The notes beneath the pieces were generated by a model. That model did no database searches and was not told the origin of the DNA. It saw nothing but the letters and a program-made list of their open reading frames with translations. Source: DATJUF01 sp035524095 (GTDB taxonomy: Bacteria; Desulfobacterota; Binatia; Binatales; Binataceae). From it: a stretch of DNA of 35,709 bases. Shown here piece by piece: positions 15,899-23,617 of the stretch. Location of the stretch: the NCBI GenBank assembly GCA_035524095.1, contig DATKPK010000193.1, forward strand, positions 1-35,709. The letters run 5' to 3'. A program made the position numbers and the translations under genes. Every line of letters begins with the position of its first letter. Positions within the stretch are counted from its first letter, which is position 1.

Positions 15899-16636
15899 TC
15901 ATGCTCCTTCCCAGCGCAGCATGGCCAGATATTCCTGATTGCCGGAGGCACCCTTGATAGGCGACTCCAGATGGCCAACTGGAGTGAGCTTCAAGGCGGA
16001 AGCAAACGTGAGAACGTCATCGAGAGCGGCAGTACGGATATTAGCATCACGTACGATTCCGCCCTTACCGACCATCCCTTTGCCGACCTCGAATTGCGGT
16101 TTGACGAGAGCGATAATGGTAGCGGGCAGCGCAGTTAGATTAGTCACAGCTGGCAACACTAATTTGAGCGAAATAAAACTAACGTCGATCGTGACCAAGT
16201 CGGGGCGATACGGCAAGGCAGCGGGCTCGATGTAGCGGATATTCGTCCGGTCGACGACGGTCACGCGCGGGTCCCGTCGTAGAGAATCCGCTAGCTGACC
16301 ATAGCCAACGTCGAGCGCGACCACGTGCGCCGCTGCGGCCCGCAATAAGACATCGGTGAAGCCACCAGTCGATGCGCCGACGTCGAGGGCGTGCTTGCCG
16401 GTTACGTCGATCGCGAAATGACTTAGCGCAGCGGCGAGTTTAAGGCCGCCGCGGCTAGCGTATTCCGGTCCGCCACCGACAACATCGATATGGTCTTCCT
16501 CGGCGACTCTGAGATCTGGCTTGTCGGCGGGGCGCGAGTTCACGCGGACGCGACCGGCCATAATTAGGCGTTGGGCGATCTCGCGGCTGTCGGCGAGGCC
16601 GCGCCGGGTCATTTCAACGTCAAGCCGCGAACGCAT
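15899..16636 (-). CDS. tlyA: TlyA-family rRNA 2'-O-methyltransferase
   Basis: A 245-residue protein of family length. Residues 1-60 are an S4 RNA-binding domain (RLDVEMTRRGLADSREIAQRLIMAGRVRVNSRPADKP, split here by its two helices). Residues 70-245 are an FtsJ-like methyltransferase: YASRGGLKLAAAL, the SAM motif ALDVGASTGGFTDVLL, VVALDVGYGQL, LVTIDVSFISLKLVLP and ALVKPQFEVGKG, which together supply the K-D-K-E tetrad. Mycobacterial TlyA methylates 16S and 23S rRNA and affects capreomycin sensitivity; the older hemolysin label is misleading. It follows xseB by 57 bases on the same strand, an arrangement seen in other genomes (xseA-xseB-tlyA). Confidence 0.93.
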   Translation of the reverse strand: MRSRLDVEMTRRGLADSREIAQRLIMAGRVRVNSRPADKPDLRVAEEDHIDVVGGGPEYASRGGLKLAAALSHFAIDVTGKHALDVGASTGGFTDVLLRAAAAHVVALDVGYGQLADSLRRDPRVTVVDRTNIRYIEPAALPYRPDLVTIDVSFISLKLVLPAVTNLTALPATIIALVKPQFEVGKGMVGKGGIVRDANIRTAALDDVLTFASALKLTPVGHLESPIKGASGNQEYLAMLRWEGA

Positions 16637-16693
16637 CGCGATTCGGGCGGACTGCCGCCGATGTGGATCGGCCCAAATTTGTGTCAGGGCCGA

Positions 16694-17071
16694 TCAAAAC
16701 GGAATATCGTCGTCCTCTTTGCGGCCGTCGCCAGGCGAGTCCGCACCGTTGCTGATGTCGCTGTCCGCGTTGACTCCAGCAGTACCATCGAGGGGTGAAC
16801 TACGCAGAGCGCCGCCCGCGCCGCGCATGAGCAATTCGACCCGGCCCTCAGCCTCGTCTAGCTTTTGGTTCAGAGAACGAACCAAGCCAACCCCGCGTTC
16901 GAAGGCCGTAATCGCTTCTTCGAGTGAAAGCTCGCCCGAGTCGATCTGGGTGACGATAGCTTCGAGCTTCGCCAACTCGTCCTCGAACCGAGGGACCTCG
17001 GGAGGCGGGCTGGATGAGGCTCCGGTGGCTGTGCGACGCGATGGTTCTTTGTTATTTGCCACTTTTCTCAA
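16694..17071 (-). CDS. xseB: Exonuclease VII small subunit with SSB-like C-terminal tail
   Basis: A 125-residue protein, longer than the usual 70-85. The start is TTG 17071, overlapping the xseA stop as TTGA; GTG 17062 is an alternative. Residues 28-84 are the XseB helical hairpin (FEDELAKLEAIVTQIDSGEL, SLEEAITAFERGVGLVRSLN, a final helix to LLMRG). Residues 1-27 are basic then Pro/Ser-rich. Residues 85-118 form a Gly/Ser/Asp linker with no hydrophobic core. The last seven residues, 119-125, are EDDDIPF, directly before TGA. That ending matches the SSB C-terminal docking tip. The small subunit normally coats XseA to regulate cleavage of single-stranded DNA; here it may also dock SSB-binding proteins. 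Confidence 0.93.
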   Translation of the reverse strand: MRKVANNKEPSRRTATGASSSPPPEVPRFEDELAKLEAIVTQIDSGELSLEEAITAFERGVGLVRSLNQKLDEAEGRVELLMRGAGGALRSSPLDGTAGVNADSDISNGADSPGDGRKEDDDIPF

Positions 17072-18561
17072 ATCTCCCGTGCGGTGCTGCGCGCGCGCAG
17101 GCGGCCACGGCTCAAGCGGATATCGAGATCGTCGCCGACCTCGGCATCGGCGGCATTGGCCAAGGCCCGGCCGGTTCGCTGATTGAATACTACAGCATAA
17201 CCGCGCTCCAGCACCCGTAAAGGCGAGACCGCGTCGAGACGGCCGGTCGCGCTTTGGAGATCCGATCGAGAATGTTCGAGCATTAGCCGAGCGGCGGCTT
17301 GCAGGCGGTCGGCCAGCGTCGCAACGTGAAACCGGCGCGCAGCGACTCCCGCTTGGAGGTTCGCCGCGTTCAGCCGCGTCGAAGATTGAGCGAGGCGGAG
17401 CCGAATAAGAGTCAGCCGGGCGTCCATTGTTTGTGCCAGCCGAAGCGCCAAACGAGCCACGACCAGCCGGCGTTCGCGGGCTTGAGTCAACGGGCTCCGG
17501 ATCCGATGCCCCAACTCACCCACGAGCCGCCGTGAGTCGTTGAGGTGGCTGGCCATCGAGGCGAAGAGTTCGGCGGTAGTTTCGACCAGCCGCTGGCGTA
17601 CTTGCCGCAGGGAGTTGCGTGGACTTTTCACCCGCAAACCGAGGTGGGCGAGGTGCCGCCGATTGACTGTGATCGCGCTCGTGACTGCGGCCTCCAAGGC
17701 GGCAGCAGTGTCGGTTATTCGTCTATGTAGTTCAGCGTGCTCCGGGACGACGAGCTGAGCAGCGGCGGTGGGCGTCGGCGCGCGCAGATCGGAGACGAAA
17801 TCCGCTATCGTGTAGTCAATTTCGTGTCCGACCGCAGAGACGATTGGGATTTGCGAGTTATAAATCGCGCGGGCGACCACTTCCTCGTTAAACGCCCAGA
17901 GATCTTCCAGCGAACCGCCGCCACGCCCGACGATAATCACCTCAGCGCGGCCGTCACGATTCAGGTCTTCGATTGCCGTCGTTATTTGATTTGCCGCTAA
18001 CTCCCCCTGAACCCGGGCGGGACGAACAATTACGTGTAGCTTCGGATCGCGATCGCGCAGGATCCGCAGCATATCGCGCAGGCCTGCTCCGCCCAGAGCT
18101 GTGACGATACCGACGATACGCGGCAGAAATGGCAAGGGTCGCTTGCGCGCCTTATCAAACAGGCCCTCTTTGCTCAGGCGCTGCTTGAGTTGCTCGAAGG
18201 CCAGTTGCAGCGCGCCTAGACCGCGAGGTTCGAGTTCCTCAGCGTACAATTGCAGCGTCCCGCGCGCCTCATAAAGGCTGACCCGGCCACGCACTATCAC
18301 CTCCATTCCGTCGGTTACGCGAAAGCGCAGCTGGCGATAGGCGGTGCTGAACATCACCGCGCTGATCGAGCTGCGGGCGTCTTTCAGCGTAAAGTAGAAG
18401 TGATTTGAAGGGGCAAGGCGTGCGTTGGAGATCTCGCCAGTAACCCAATACTCGTCGAGGTTAACTTCGAGGGTATCTCGAACCATCCGCACGAGTTGGG
18501 TGACGTTAAGGGCGACGCGGCGCGGTCTCGTGCGCAGAGTGAATTCGAGCTGTCCTGCCAT
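17068..18561 (-). CDS. xseA: Exonuclease VII large subunit
   Basis: From ATG 18561 the protein is 497 residues; ATG 18621 (517 residues) and TTG 18705 are possible but add a low-similarity N-terminus. An OB-fold follows the start (VTQLVRMVRDTLEVNLDEYWVTGEISN, then FYFTLKDARSSISAVMF). The catalytic region carries RIVGIVTALGGAGLRDMLRIL, the PARVQGELAANQI block, IIVGRGGGSLEDLWAFNEE and ISAVGHEIDYTIADFVSDLRAPTPTAAAQLVVP-type sequence (here IVSAVGHEIDYT). A long coiled-coil region precedes the C-terminal VLERGYAVVFNQRTG strand. The enzyme degrades single-stranded DNA to oligonucleotides from either end. It is co-transcribed and overlaps xseB by four bases. Confidence 0.95.
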   Translation of the reverse strand: MAGQLEFTLRTRPRRVALNVTQLVRMVRDTLEVNLDEYWVTGEISNARLAPSNHFYFTLKDARSSISAVMFSTAYRQLRFRVTDGMEVIVRGRVSLYEARGTLQLYAEELEPRGLGALQLAFEQLKQRLSKEGLFDKARKRPLPFLPRIVGIVTALGGAGLRDMLRILRDRDPKLHVIVRPARVQGELAANQITTAIEDLNRDGRAEVIIVGRGGGSLEDLWAFNEEVVARAIYNSQIPIVSAVGHEIDYTIADFVSDLRAPTPTAAAQLVVPEHAELHRRITDTAAALEAAVTSAITVNRRHLAHLGLRVKSPRNSLRQVRQRLVETTAELFASMASHLNDSRRLVGELGHRIRSPLTQARERRLVVARLALRLAQTMDARLTLIRLRLAQSSTRLNAANLQAGVAARRFHVATLADRLQAAARLMLEHSRSDLQSATGRLDAVSPLRVLERGYAVVFNQRTGRALANAADAEVGDDLDIRLSRGRLRARSTAREI

Positions 18562-18705
18562 TTCCTGAATGTTAGCGGTTTCCTCGAGACCCGGGTCCGC
18601 GGTCGTTCGAGCGAGTACCATGTATCCAAGCAAGCTACCAGAGCAGCGGCGGCGACGCCTAGCTGTGGTCGATTCCATATTCAGTGTAGCGAAGTGGATC
18701 GCCAA

Positions 18706-18895
18706 ACTTATGCCGCATGTTCTAAATCAGTAGCGAAGGTGATCGAATACAGGATGGGGTCGGCTTGGATAGGTGCCTTTGGATTGGAAATGCGCGGTGT
18801 TGGAACGTGGCGCGCAAGTTGCTGTGAGTTTATGGGGTCAGCTGTCGTGAAAACGTGTGTAAACAATAGGCGATTCACGTCGGCAGGAGAATTAG
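18706..18895. other. Divergent spacer between xseA and the receiver gene
   Basis: About 190 non-coding bases, or 334 if the shortest xseA start is right. It must hold promoters for both directions. I see the AGGAG ribosome site of the receiver gene at its right end but no convincing -35/-10 pair, no tRNA and no repeat longer than a few bases. Confidence 0.4.
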
Positions 18896-19339
18896 ATGCC
18901 GGTTCGAGTTCTGATGATTGACGACTCGGTGTTCGTGCGCGACGTCCTGCGTCACCATTTAGAGTGCATGGGATGCGAAGTGGTCGCCGAAGCTGAGAAT
19001 ACGAGCCAAGCGCTGGACCTCTATCGAACCGTAAGGCCATCGCTGGTCACATTGGATGTGACCGTACAGCGAACTGGCGGAATCGGTTCGCTGGCTTTGT
19101 TCAGAATGATCCGTGCGGATAATCCACAGATCCCAATTCTCATCGTGAGTGCGATTTCGTTTCCCGAAATTCGCAAATCGTTCCTACGGGAGGGTGCCCT
19201 CGATTATATCGTCAAGCCTTTCGAGGCGGATAGCTTCGCGAAGGTCTGTGCCAAGGTGGGAGAGATTTTCCCTGAGCTGAACGCCTTGGCCCAGCAGCCG
19301 CGCTATGCAGCGTCGGTGACGACTCGGCGCCTGCCCTAA
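18896..19339 (+). CDS. Single-domain response regulator (CheY-like receiver)
   Basis: A 147-residue receiver with no output domain. D9-D10 bind Mg, D54 (SLVTLDVTV) is the phosphorylation site, S85 is the switch hydroxyl (ILIVSA) and K107 (YIVKPF) the conserved lysine. The loop after D54 reads VTVQRTGGIGS instead of the common MPxMDG, so the beta3-alpha3 segment is altered. Residues 125-147 are a short polar tail. AGGAG lies 7 bases before the ATG. No histidine kinase is nearby; it would act by protein contacts, as CheY or DivK do. It diverges from xseA across 330 bases and converges on the phosphoesterase gene with overlapping stop codons. Confidence 0.92.
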   Translation: MPVRVLMIDDSVFVRDVLRHHLECMGCEVVAEAENTSQALDLYRTVRPSLVTLDVTVQRTGGIGSLALFRMIRADNPQIPILIVSAISFPEIRKSFLREGALDYIVKPFEADSFAKVCAKVGEIFPELNALAQQPRYAASVTTRRLP

Positions 19340-20142
19340 ACCGAATCCCGTTGCTCCAAGATGCGGGGTAGCGCAAGTGAATCGTCGCCGATACGGACGC
19401 GCTCGATGGTCACCGCCTGATTGGGTACGCAATTCACGTGTGCGATCCATCCAGCCTCAGAACTGGCGTAGAGCGGGGCCGGCGTGCCGCAGTAGAATGC
19501 CCGGGTGCTGCCCTGAGACACGTCGCTGAAAACATGAACGTGCCCGAGCGCAATGTAATGATAGGCGCTGGCGGCAATCTCGGATGGGAGGATCGGCGAA
19601 GATCGGTTGGTATCGCCGTCCTCGGTGAAAAAGCCATGAGCGAGGGCGATATTCCATTGGCCCGCTATGGGTTCCGGCATGCCCATTAGCGGGCGGTAAT
19701 CGGGTGAATGCTCGACCAGCGCGCGGCCCCATAGCCGGGTGGCGAGCTCGGGGAAGGAGATTGTTCTGCCTTCCGGTTCGAGAATCAGGTGAAGGTTCGC
19801 AGGAATCAATTCAGGCGCCATCGCCGCGTAGATCGATCGTTCGTCGTGCGCATCATGATTGCCGGGAATCATCACAACGGGCATCTGCGCGCGACTGATT
19901 TGGCTCATGGCGAACCCCAAGGCGTCGGCGCTGATTCTGCTCGAATCGAATAAGTCGCCTACGATTAAGAGTAAGTCGGCGTCGCGCTGATTGGCCAAAT
20001 CGATTACGCCACTAAAGGCCCGGCGTACGGTTTCACGAAAGCCGTCGCCCTTGGGGCCCATGCCGAAAGTATCGCTTTCGAGATGGACATCCGAGGTGTG
20101 AATCAAACTTAAAGGCCGGGGTGGTGTATCTGACACAGTCAT
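19336..20142 (-). CDS. SbcD-like calcineurin-type metallophosphoesterase
   Basis: A 268-residue protein with the metallophosphoesterase ligands in order: HTSDVHLES (Asp, His), VGDLFDSS (Asp), MIPGNHDAHD (Asn, His), ALAHGFF (His) and ALGHVH (two His). The arrangement is that of the SbcD/Mre11 DNA-repair exonuclease group, but it is shorter than SbcD (about 400) and lacks most of the capping and partner-binding C-terminus. No sbcC ATPase gene is next to it, so it may act alone or with a distant partner; a cyclic-nucleotide or general phosphodiesterase role is possible. Its stop overlaps that of the receiver gene by four bases, tail to tail. Confidence 0.85.
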   Translation of the reverse strand: MTVSDTPPRPLSLIHTSDVHLESDTFGMGPKGDGFRETVRRAFSGVIDLANQRDADLLLIVGDLFDSSRISADALGFAMSQISRAQMPVVMIPGNHDAHDERSIYAAMAPELIPANLHLILEPEGRTISFPELATRLWGRALVEHSPDYRPLMGMPEPIAGQWNIALAHGFFTEDGDTNRSSPILPSEIAASAYHYIALGHVHVFSDVSQGSTRAFYCGTPAPLYASSEAGWIAHVNCVPNQAVTIERVRIGDDSLALPRILEQRDSV

Positions 20143-20231
20143 CTCCGTTGAGGTAGATGCTCGGGCGCCGGCGCAGCCGCGTCCATTTATCCAGCAAATC
20201 CTTTCGCAACCTTAGCAGGATAGGGCGAAAC

Positions 20232-20259
20232 TTCGGAAGTACCGCGTATACGTTATAAT
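20232..20259 (+). promoter_or_regulatory. Possible promoter of the DAHP synthase gene
   Basis: A perfect TATAAT lies at 20254-20259, about 65 bases upstream of the GTG start. Sixteen bases further upstream is TTCGGA at 20232-20237, a weak -35 match. The AT-rich core in otherwise GC-rich DNA supports a sigma-70 type promoter. GAGG about eight bases before the GTG is the ribosome site. No leader peptide or attenuator hairpin was seen. Confidence 0.45.
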
Positions 20260-20323
20260 AGGCTGCAATCGCGCGCCGTGGCGCCGAAACGAGTAACTGG
20301 CCGCGAGAACCGAGGTTATCAAC

Positions 20324-21343
20324 GTGATTGTCGTAATGAAGTCGCATGCCACCGAGGCCGAGATCCAAAACGTTGTGAAGGCAGTCGAGGCACTCGCCTA
20401 CCATGCGCATGTGATTCGGGGAGTCGAACGGACAGTCGTGGCGTGCGTAGGTGAGGAACGCGGCGAGGCGCATTCACTGGCTCATCTGGAATCGGTGGGC
20501 GGAGTCGAACGTGTGATGCCGGTGTTGCGGTCGTTCAAGCTCGCGAGCCGCGAAGTGCGTCCGGAAGGGTCACAGATTGATGTGGGCGGCGTTATGGTTG
20601 GAGGCAAACGGCTAACCGTAATTGCCGGGCCTTGCGCCGTCGAAAGCCGGCAGCAGGTTGATACTGCGGCGGTCGCGGTGAAGCGTGGCGGAGCCCATCT
20701 GATGCGGGGCGGGGCGTATAAGCCGAGGACCTCACCCTATTCCTTCCAGGGGATGGAGAACGAGGGGCTGTTGTTGCTTGAGGCGGCTGGACGGCGCGAG
20801 GGGTTGCCGGTGGTTACAGAAATTATGGATGCTCACGATATCGAAGAGGTGGCCGAGCATTCGGACATGCTGCAAGTCGGAGCGCGCAACGCGCAGAACT
20901 TCTCCTTGCTGCGGCGCCTTGGCAAGATCAGAAAACCGGTATTACTCAAGCGGGGCATGTCGACGAGGCTGGAAGAATTCGTCATGGCGGCGGAATATAT
21001 CCTGTCAGAAGGGAATCCCAACGTAGTATTGTGCGAGCGTGGGATTCGGACTTTTGAGACTGCGACCAGGAATACGCTGGACTTGAATGCAGTACCGCTG
21101 CTGAAGGAGTGGACCCATCTGCCGGTGATAGTCGATCCGAGTCATGGCACCGGGATTTGGTCGTTAGTCGCGCCGATGGCAATGGCGTCGATTGCGGCTG
21201 GCGCAGACGGTCTTTTGATTGAGGTGCATCCGGAGCCGGCGAGAGCCTTGTCGGACGGACCGCAGCAACTCAAACCGCGTCGTTTCGCCGAACTGATGGC
21301 CGCGTTGAAGCCGCTCGCGGAAGCAGTCGGGCGTTCGTTGTGA
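20324..21343 (+). CDS. aroF: DAHP synthase, type I beta, with N-terminal regulatory domain
   Basis: A 339-residue protein with a GTG start. Residues 1-70 form the ferredoxin-like regulatory domain (MIVVMKSHATEAEIQNVV), like that of Thermotoga maritima DAHP synthase, where it confers feedback control by aromatic amino acids. The catalytic barrel starts near residue 95: VIAGPCAVES, GGAYKPRTSPYSFQG, PVVTEIMDAHD, QVGARNAQNFSLL, PVLLKRGMS, NVVLCERGIRTFE, PVIVDPSHGTG and LIEVHPEPARALSDGPQ. It condenses phosphoenolpyruvate with erythrose 4-phosphate, the first step of the shikimate pathway. No other aro gene is adjacent. The key Cys, Lys and His metal/substrate residues are present. Confidence 0.95.
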   Translation: MIVVMKSHATEAEIQNVVKAVEALAYHAHVIRGVERTVVACVGEERGEAHSLAHLESVGGVERVMPVLRSFKLASREVRPEGSQIDVGGVMVGGKRLTVIAGPCAVESRQQVDTAAVAVKRGGAHLMRGGAYKPRTSPYSFQGMENEGLLLLEAAGRREGLPVVTEIMDAHDIEEVAEHSDMLQVGARNAQNFSLLRRLGKIRKPVLLKRGMSTRLEEFVMAAEYILSEGNPNVVLCERGIRTFETATRNTLDLNAVPLLKEWTHLPVIVDPSHGTGIWSLVAPMAMASIAAGADGLLIEVHPEPARALSDGPQQLKPRRFAELMAALKPLAEAVGRSL

Positions 21344-21411
21344 TTCAGGGCTTTCTTATCGCTTTAGATATTAAGTGCGTTTCTGCTCACCCGGCGTGCT
21401 AGTCTGACCAC

Positions 21412-22335
21412 GTGGGCCAGTTGCGCAAACCCGCCGCATTACGTCCTGGTGACACAATAGGTGTGATTGCGCCGGCTGCTGCGGTCGAGCGCGAATATCT
21501 CGAACAGGGTGTCGAGGTGTTGCGCGTAATGGGCTACCGCGTGAAAGTCTCGAAGCATGCGCTGGATCGCGAGGGAATCCTGGCGGGGACCGACCATGAC
21601 CGTGCATCCGAGGTCAATGCGTTTTTCGCAGACGACGAGGTCAGGGCGATTTTCGGTGCGCGCGGTGGTTATGGATGTGGCCGGCTGTTGCCTCTAATCG
21701 ATTTTGCGGCGATCGCACGCAATCCGAAAATATTTTTGGGCTTCTCGGATGCGACCTTCATCCTCAACGCGTTGGTCGATAAGAGCGCGTCGATTGCTTT
21801 CCATGGTCCGATGGTCGCGATTGATTTCGCCCGTGGCCTCACCGAGAGATCATGGAGTCATCTCGAACGCTTGCTGACCGATACGGTAGGTGGTTTTGAG
21901 CTGGAAGCGCGCGAGGTGGTACGGCCCGGATCAGCTGAGGGCGAGCTAATCGGCGGATGCCTCTCAGTAGTCGTTGCGACGCTGGGTACGCCGTGGGCGC
22001 CGATTTTCGACGGACGCGTGCTTTTTTTGGAAGACACGGGTGAAAAGGCGTACAGAATTGACCGGATGCTGGTACATTTACGGCAGGCCGGGGCTTTCGA
22101 TCGCACGGTCGGAATCGTCTTCGGTGCAATCCGGCCGTTCGACGGGAGCGAGGGGGAGCAGGTGCGCATCGCGGAATGTATCGGCGAGGCTACCGCGAGG
22201 TTGAAGTGTCCGGTGCTGAGTGGAATCGACGCCGGCCATGGGACGGAGAATCTCACGTTGCCGCTCGGCATACGAGTCAGACTTGAAGGTGCTCACGGGA
22301 GAATGATTTTTACCGAAGCGGCGGTGAACGACTAA
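21412..22335 (+). CDS. ldcA: LD-carboxypeptidase (peptidase S66)
   Basis: A 307-residue protein starting at GTG 21412. S66 features are the N-terminal LRPGDTIGVIAPAA, then AIFGARGGYGCGRLLPLIDF, the nucleophile in IFLGFSDATF, the glycine-rich EGELIGGCLSVVVATLGTPW, the glutamate region LFLEDTGEKAYRIDRML, and the catalytic His in GIDAGHGTENLTLPLG. The complete Ser-Glu-His set is visible. Such enzymes cut the terminal D-alanine from tetrapeptides during peptidoglycan recycling, usually in the cytoplasm; no signal peptide is present. It is 76 bases after aroF and upstream of a serine hydrolase and, further on, mpl, which acts on the product of the same pathway. Confidence 0.93.
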   Translation: MGQLRKPAALRPGDTIGVIAPAAAVEREYLEQGVEVLRVMGYRVKVSKHALDREGILAGTDHDRASEVNAFFADDEVRAIFGARGGYGCGRLLPLIDFAAIARNPKIFLGFSDATFILNALVDKSASIAFHGPMVAIDFARGLTERSWSHLERLLTDTVGGFELEAREVVRPGSAEGELIGGCLSVVVATLGTPWAPIFDGRVLFLEDTGEKAYRIDRMLVHLRQAGAFDRTVGIVFGAIRPFDGSEGEQVRIAECIGEATARLKCPVLSGIDAGHGTENLTLPLGIRVRLEGAHGRMIFTEAAVND

Positions 22336-22400
22336 GGCCATGGTGCCGGACAGGAAGCGCTAGCGATCTGCAAATAACGCGATCACCTGCCTAACGATTA

Positions 22401-23549
22401 GTGGAGGATGGAGCTGTGGGCTGGGGTGAAGTTGAACGGGCTTTCGCGGAAGCAATTGAACATGGCGTAATTCCGGGCGCCACGCTGGCGGTGCGGCGCG
22501 GCGGCGATATCGCCTATGAGCAAGCGTTCGGGTTTCGCTCAATTGTGCCTGAGCGATCGCCGATGCGGCTCGAAACGGTTTTCGACTTATCGTCGCTGAC
22601 CAAGCCCCTCGCGACTACTATCACCGTGATGATGCTGGTGCGGGATAACAAGCTGCGGCTGGACGATCGCGTCACGCGCTTTTTCCATAATTTCGGCACG
22701 CATGGCAAAGGTCTGGCGACTTTTCGTCATCTGCTGGCGCATTGTTCGGGATTGGCGGCGTGGCGGCCCTTCTATCAACGAGTCGCTGAAATCGAGCGCG
22801 GCGGTAAGGTGAATTTCATGGCGAGCCAGGGCGCCAAGGAATTTGTTTACGAGGAAATCCATCGCGATAAGCCGGAAGCGCAGGCGGCTTCGCGCATGAT
22901 CTATTCAGATCTCAATTTTATGCTGCTGGGAGAGTTGGTCGAGCAGATTACTGGCGTCGCGTTGAACCGCTTTTGCCGCGACAAGATTTTCCGCCCGCTA
23001 GGATTGCGCTCTACTGATTTTATCGACATCTCGCTGGTGCGAACCCGGCGGCTGGAACCGGTGCCCGAAATGTTCGCGCCAACGTCGGTGTGTGCAGTGC
23101 GCAAGCGAATGCTAGTCGGCGAAGTCGATGACGAGAATGCCTTTGCGATGGGTGGCGTGGCGGGTCATGCCGGACTTTTTGCGTCGGTGAAGGATGTTGA
23201 TCGCATCGTGCGCGAATTACTTGAGGTTTATGCGGGCCGATCGGACTATCTGCCGAGAACCGTCGTGCGCGATTTTTGGAAGCGCGACCAGACGATTGAT
23301 AGTTCGACGTGGGCGTTAGGGTGGGATACGCCATCAAGTGAGTATTCAAGCTCGGGCCGCCATTTCTCGTCCGCTGCGGTAGGTCATCTTGGCTTCACCG
23401 GCACGTCGATTTGGATCGAGCCGGAGAAACAAATCGCGGTCACTTTGCTCACCAATCGGGTCCATCCGCGGCGTGATAATCAAGCGATTCGCGATTTTCG
23501 ACCGAAGATACACAATCTGATTATGGAAGCGCTGGGCGAAGCGGCATGA
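22401..23549 (+). CDS. Serine hydrolase of the beta-lactamase class C / PBP4-type family
   Basis: A 382-residue protein without a signal peptide. The nucleophile motif S-x-x-K is S65-L66-T67-K68 (FDLSSLTKPLATT), the second motif is YSD in MIYSDLNFMLLGELVEQITG, and HLGFTGTSIWIEP supplies the third motif in the KTG position (HxG type). The region AFAMGGVAGHAGLFASVKDV is typical of cytoplasmic or periplasmic esterase/peptidase members. Start options are GTG 22401 and GTG 22416, the latter with GGAG close upstream. It lies 65 bases after ldcA, so a role in handling muropeptides is attractive; esterase or lactonase activity is equally possible from the sequence. Confidence 0.87.
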   Translation: MEDGAVGWGEVERAFAEAIEHGVIPGATLAVRRGGDIAYEQAFGFRSIVPERSPMRLETVFDLSSLTKPLATTITVMMLVRDNKLRLDDRVTRFFHNFGTHGKGLATFRHLLAHCSGLAAWRPFYQRVAEIERGGKVNFMASQGAKEFVYEEIHRDKPEAQAASRMIYSDLNFMLLGELVEQITGVALNRFCRDKIFRPLGLRSTDFIDISLVRTRRLEPVPEMFAPTSVCAVRKRMLVGEVDDENAFAMGGVAGHAGLFASVKDVDRIVRELLEVYAGRSDYLPRTVVRDFWKRDQTIDSSTWALGWDTPSSEYSSSGRHFSSAAVGHLGFTGTSIWIEPEKQIAVTLLTNRVHPRRDNQAIRDFRPKIHNLIMEALGEAA

Positions 23550-23617
23550 GGTTGTCCGCCAGTCGCCGAGCGTTCTCGGAATGCCCCCTTTGGCGATGAT
23601 GCGACGAGCGGCTCATT

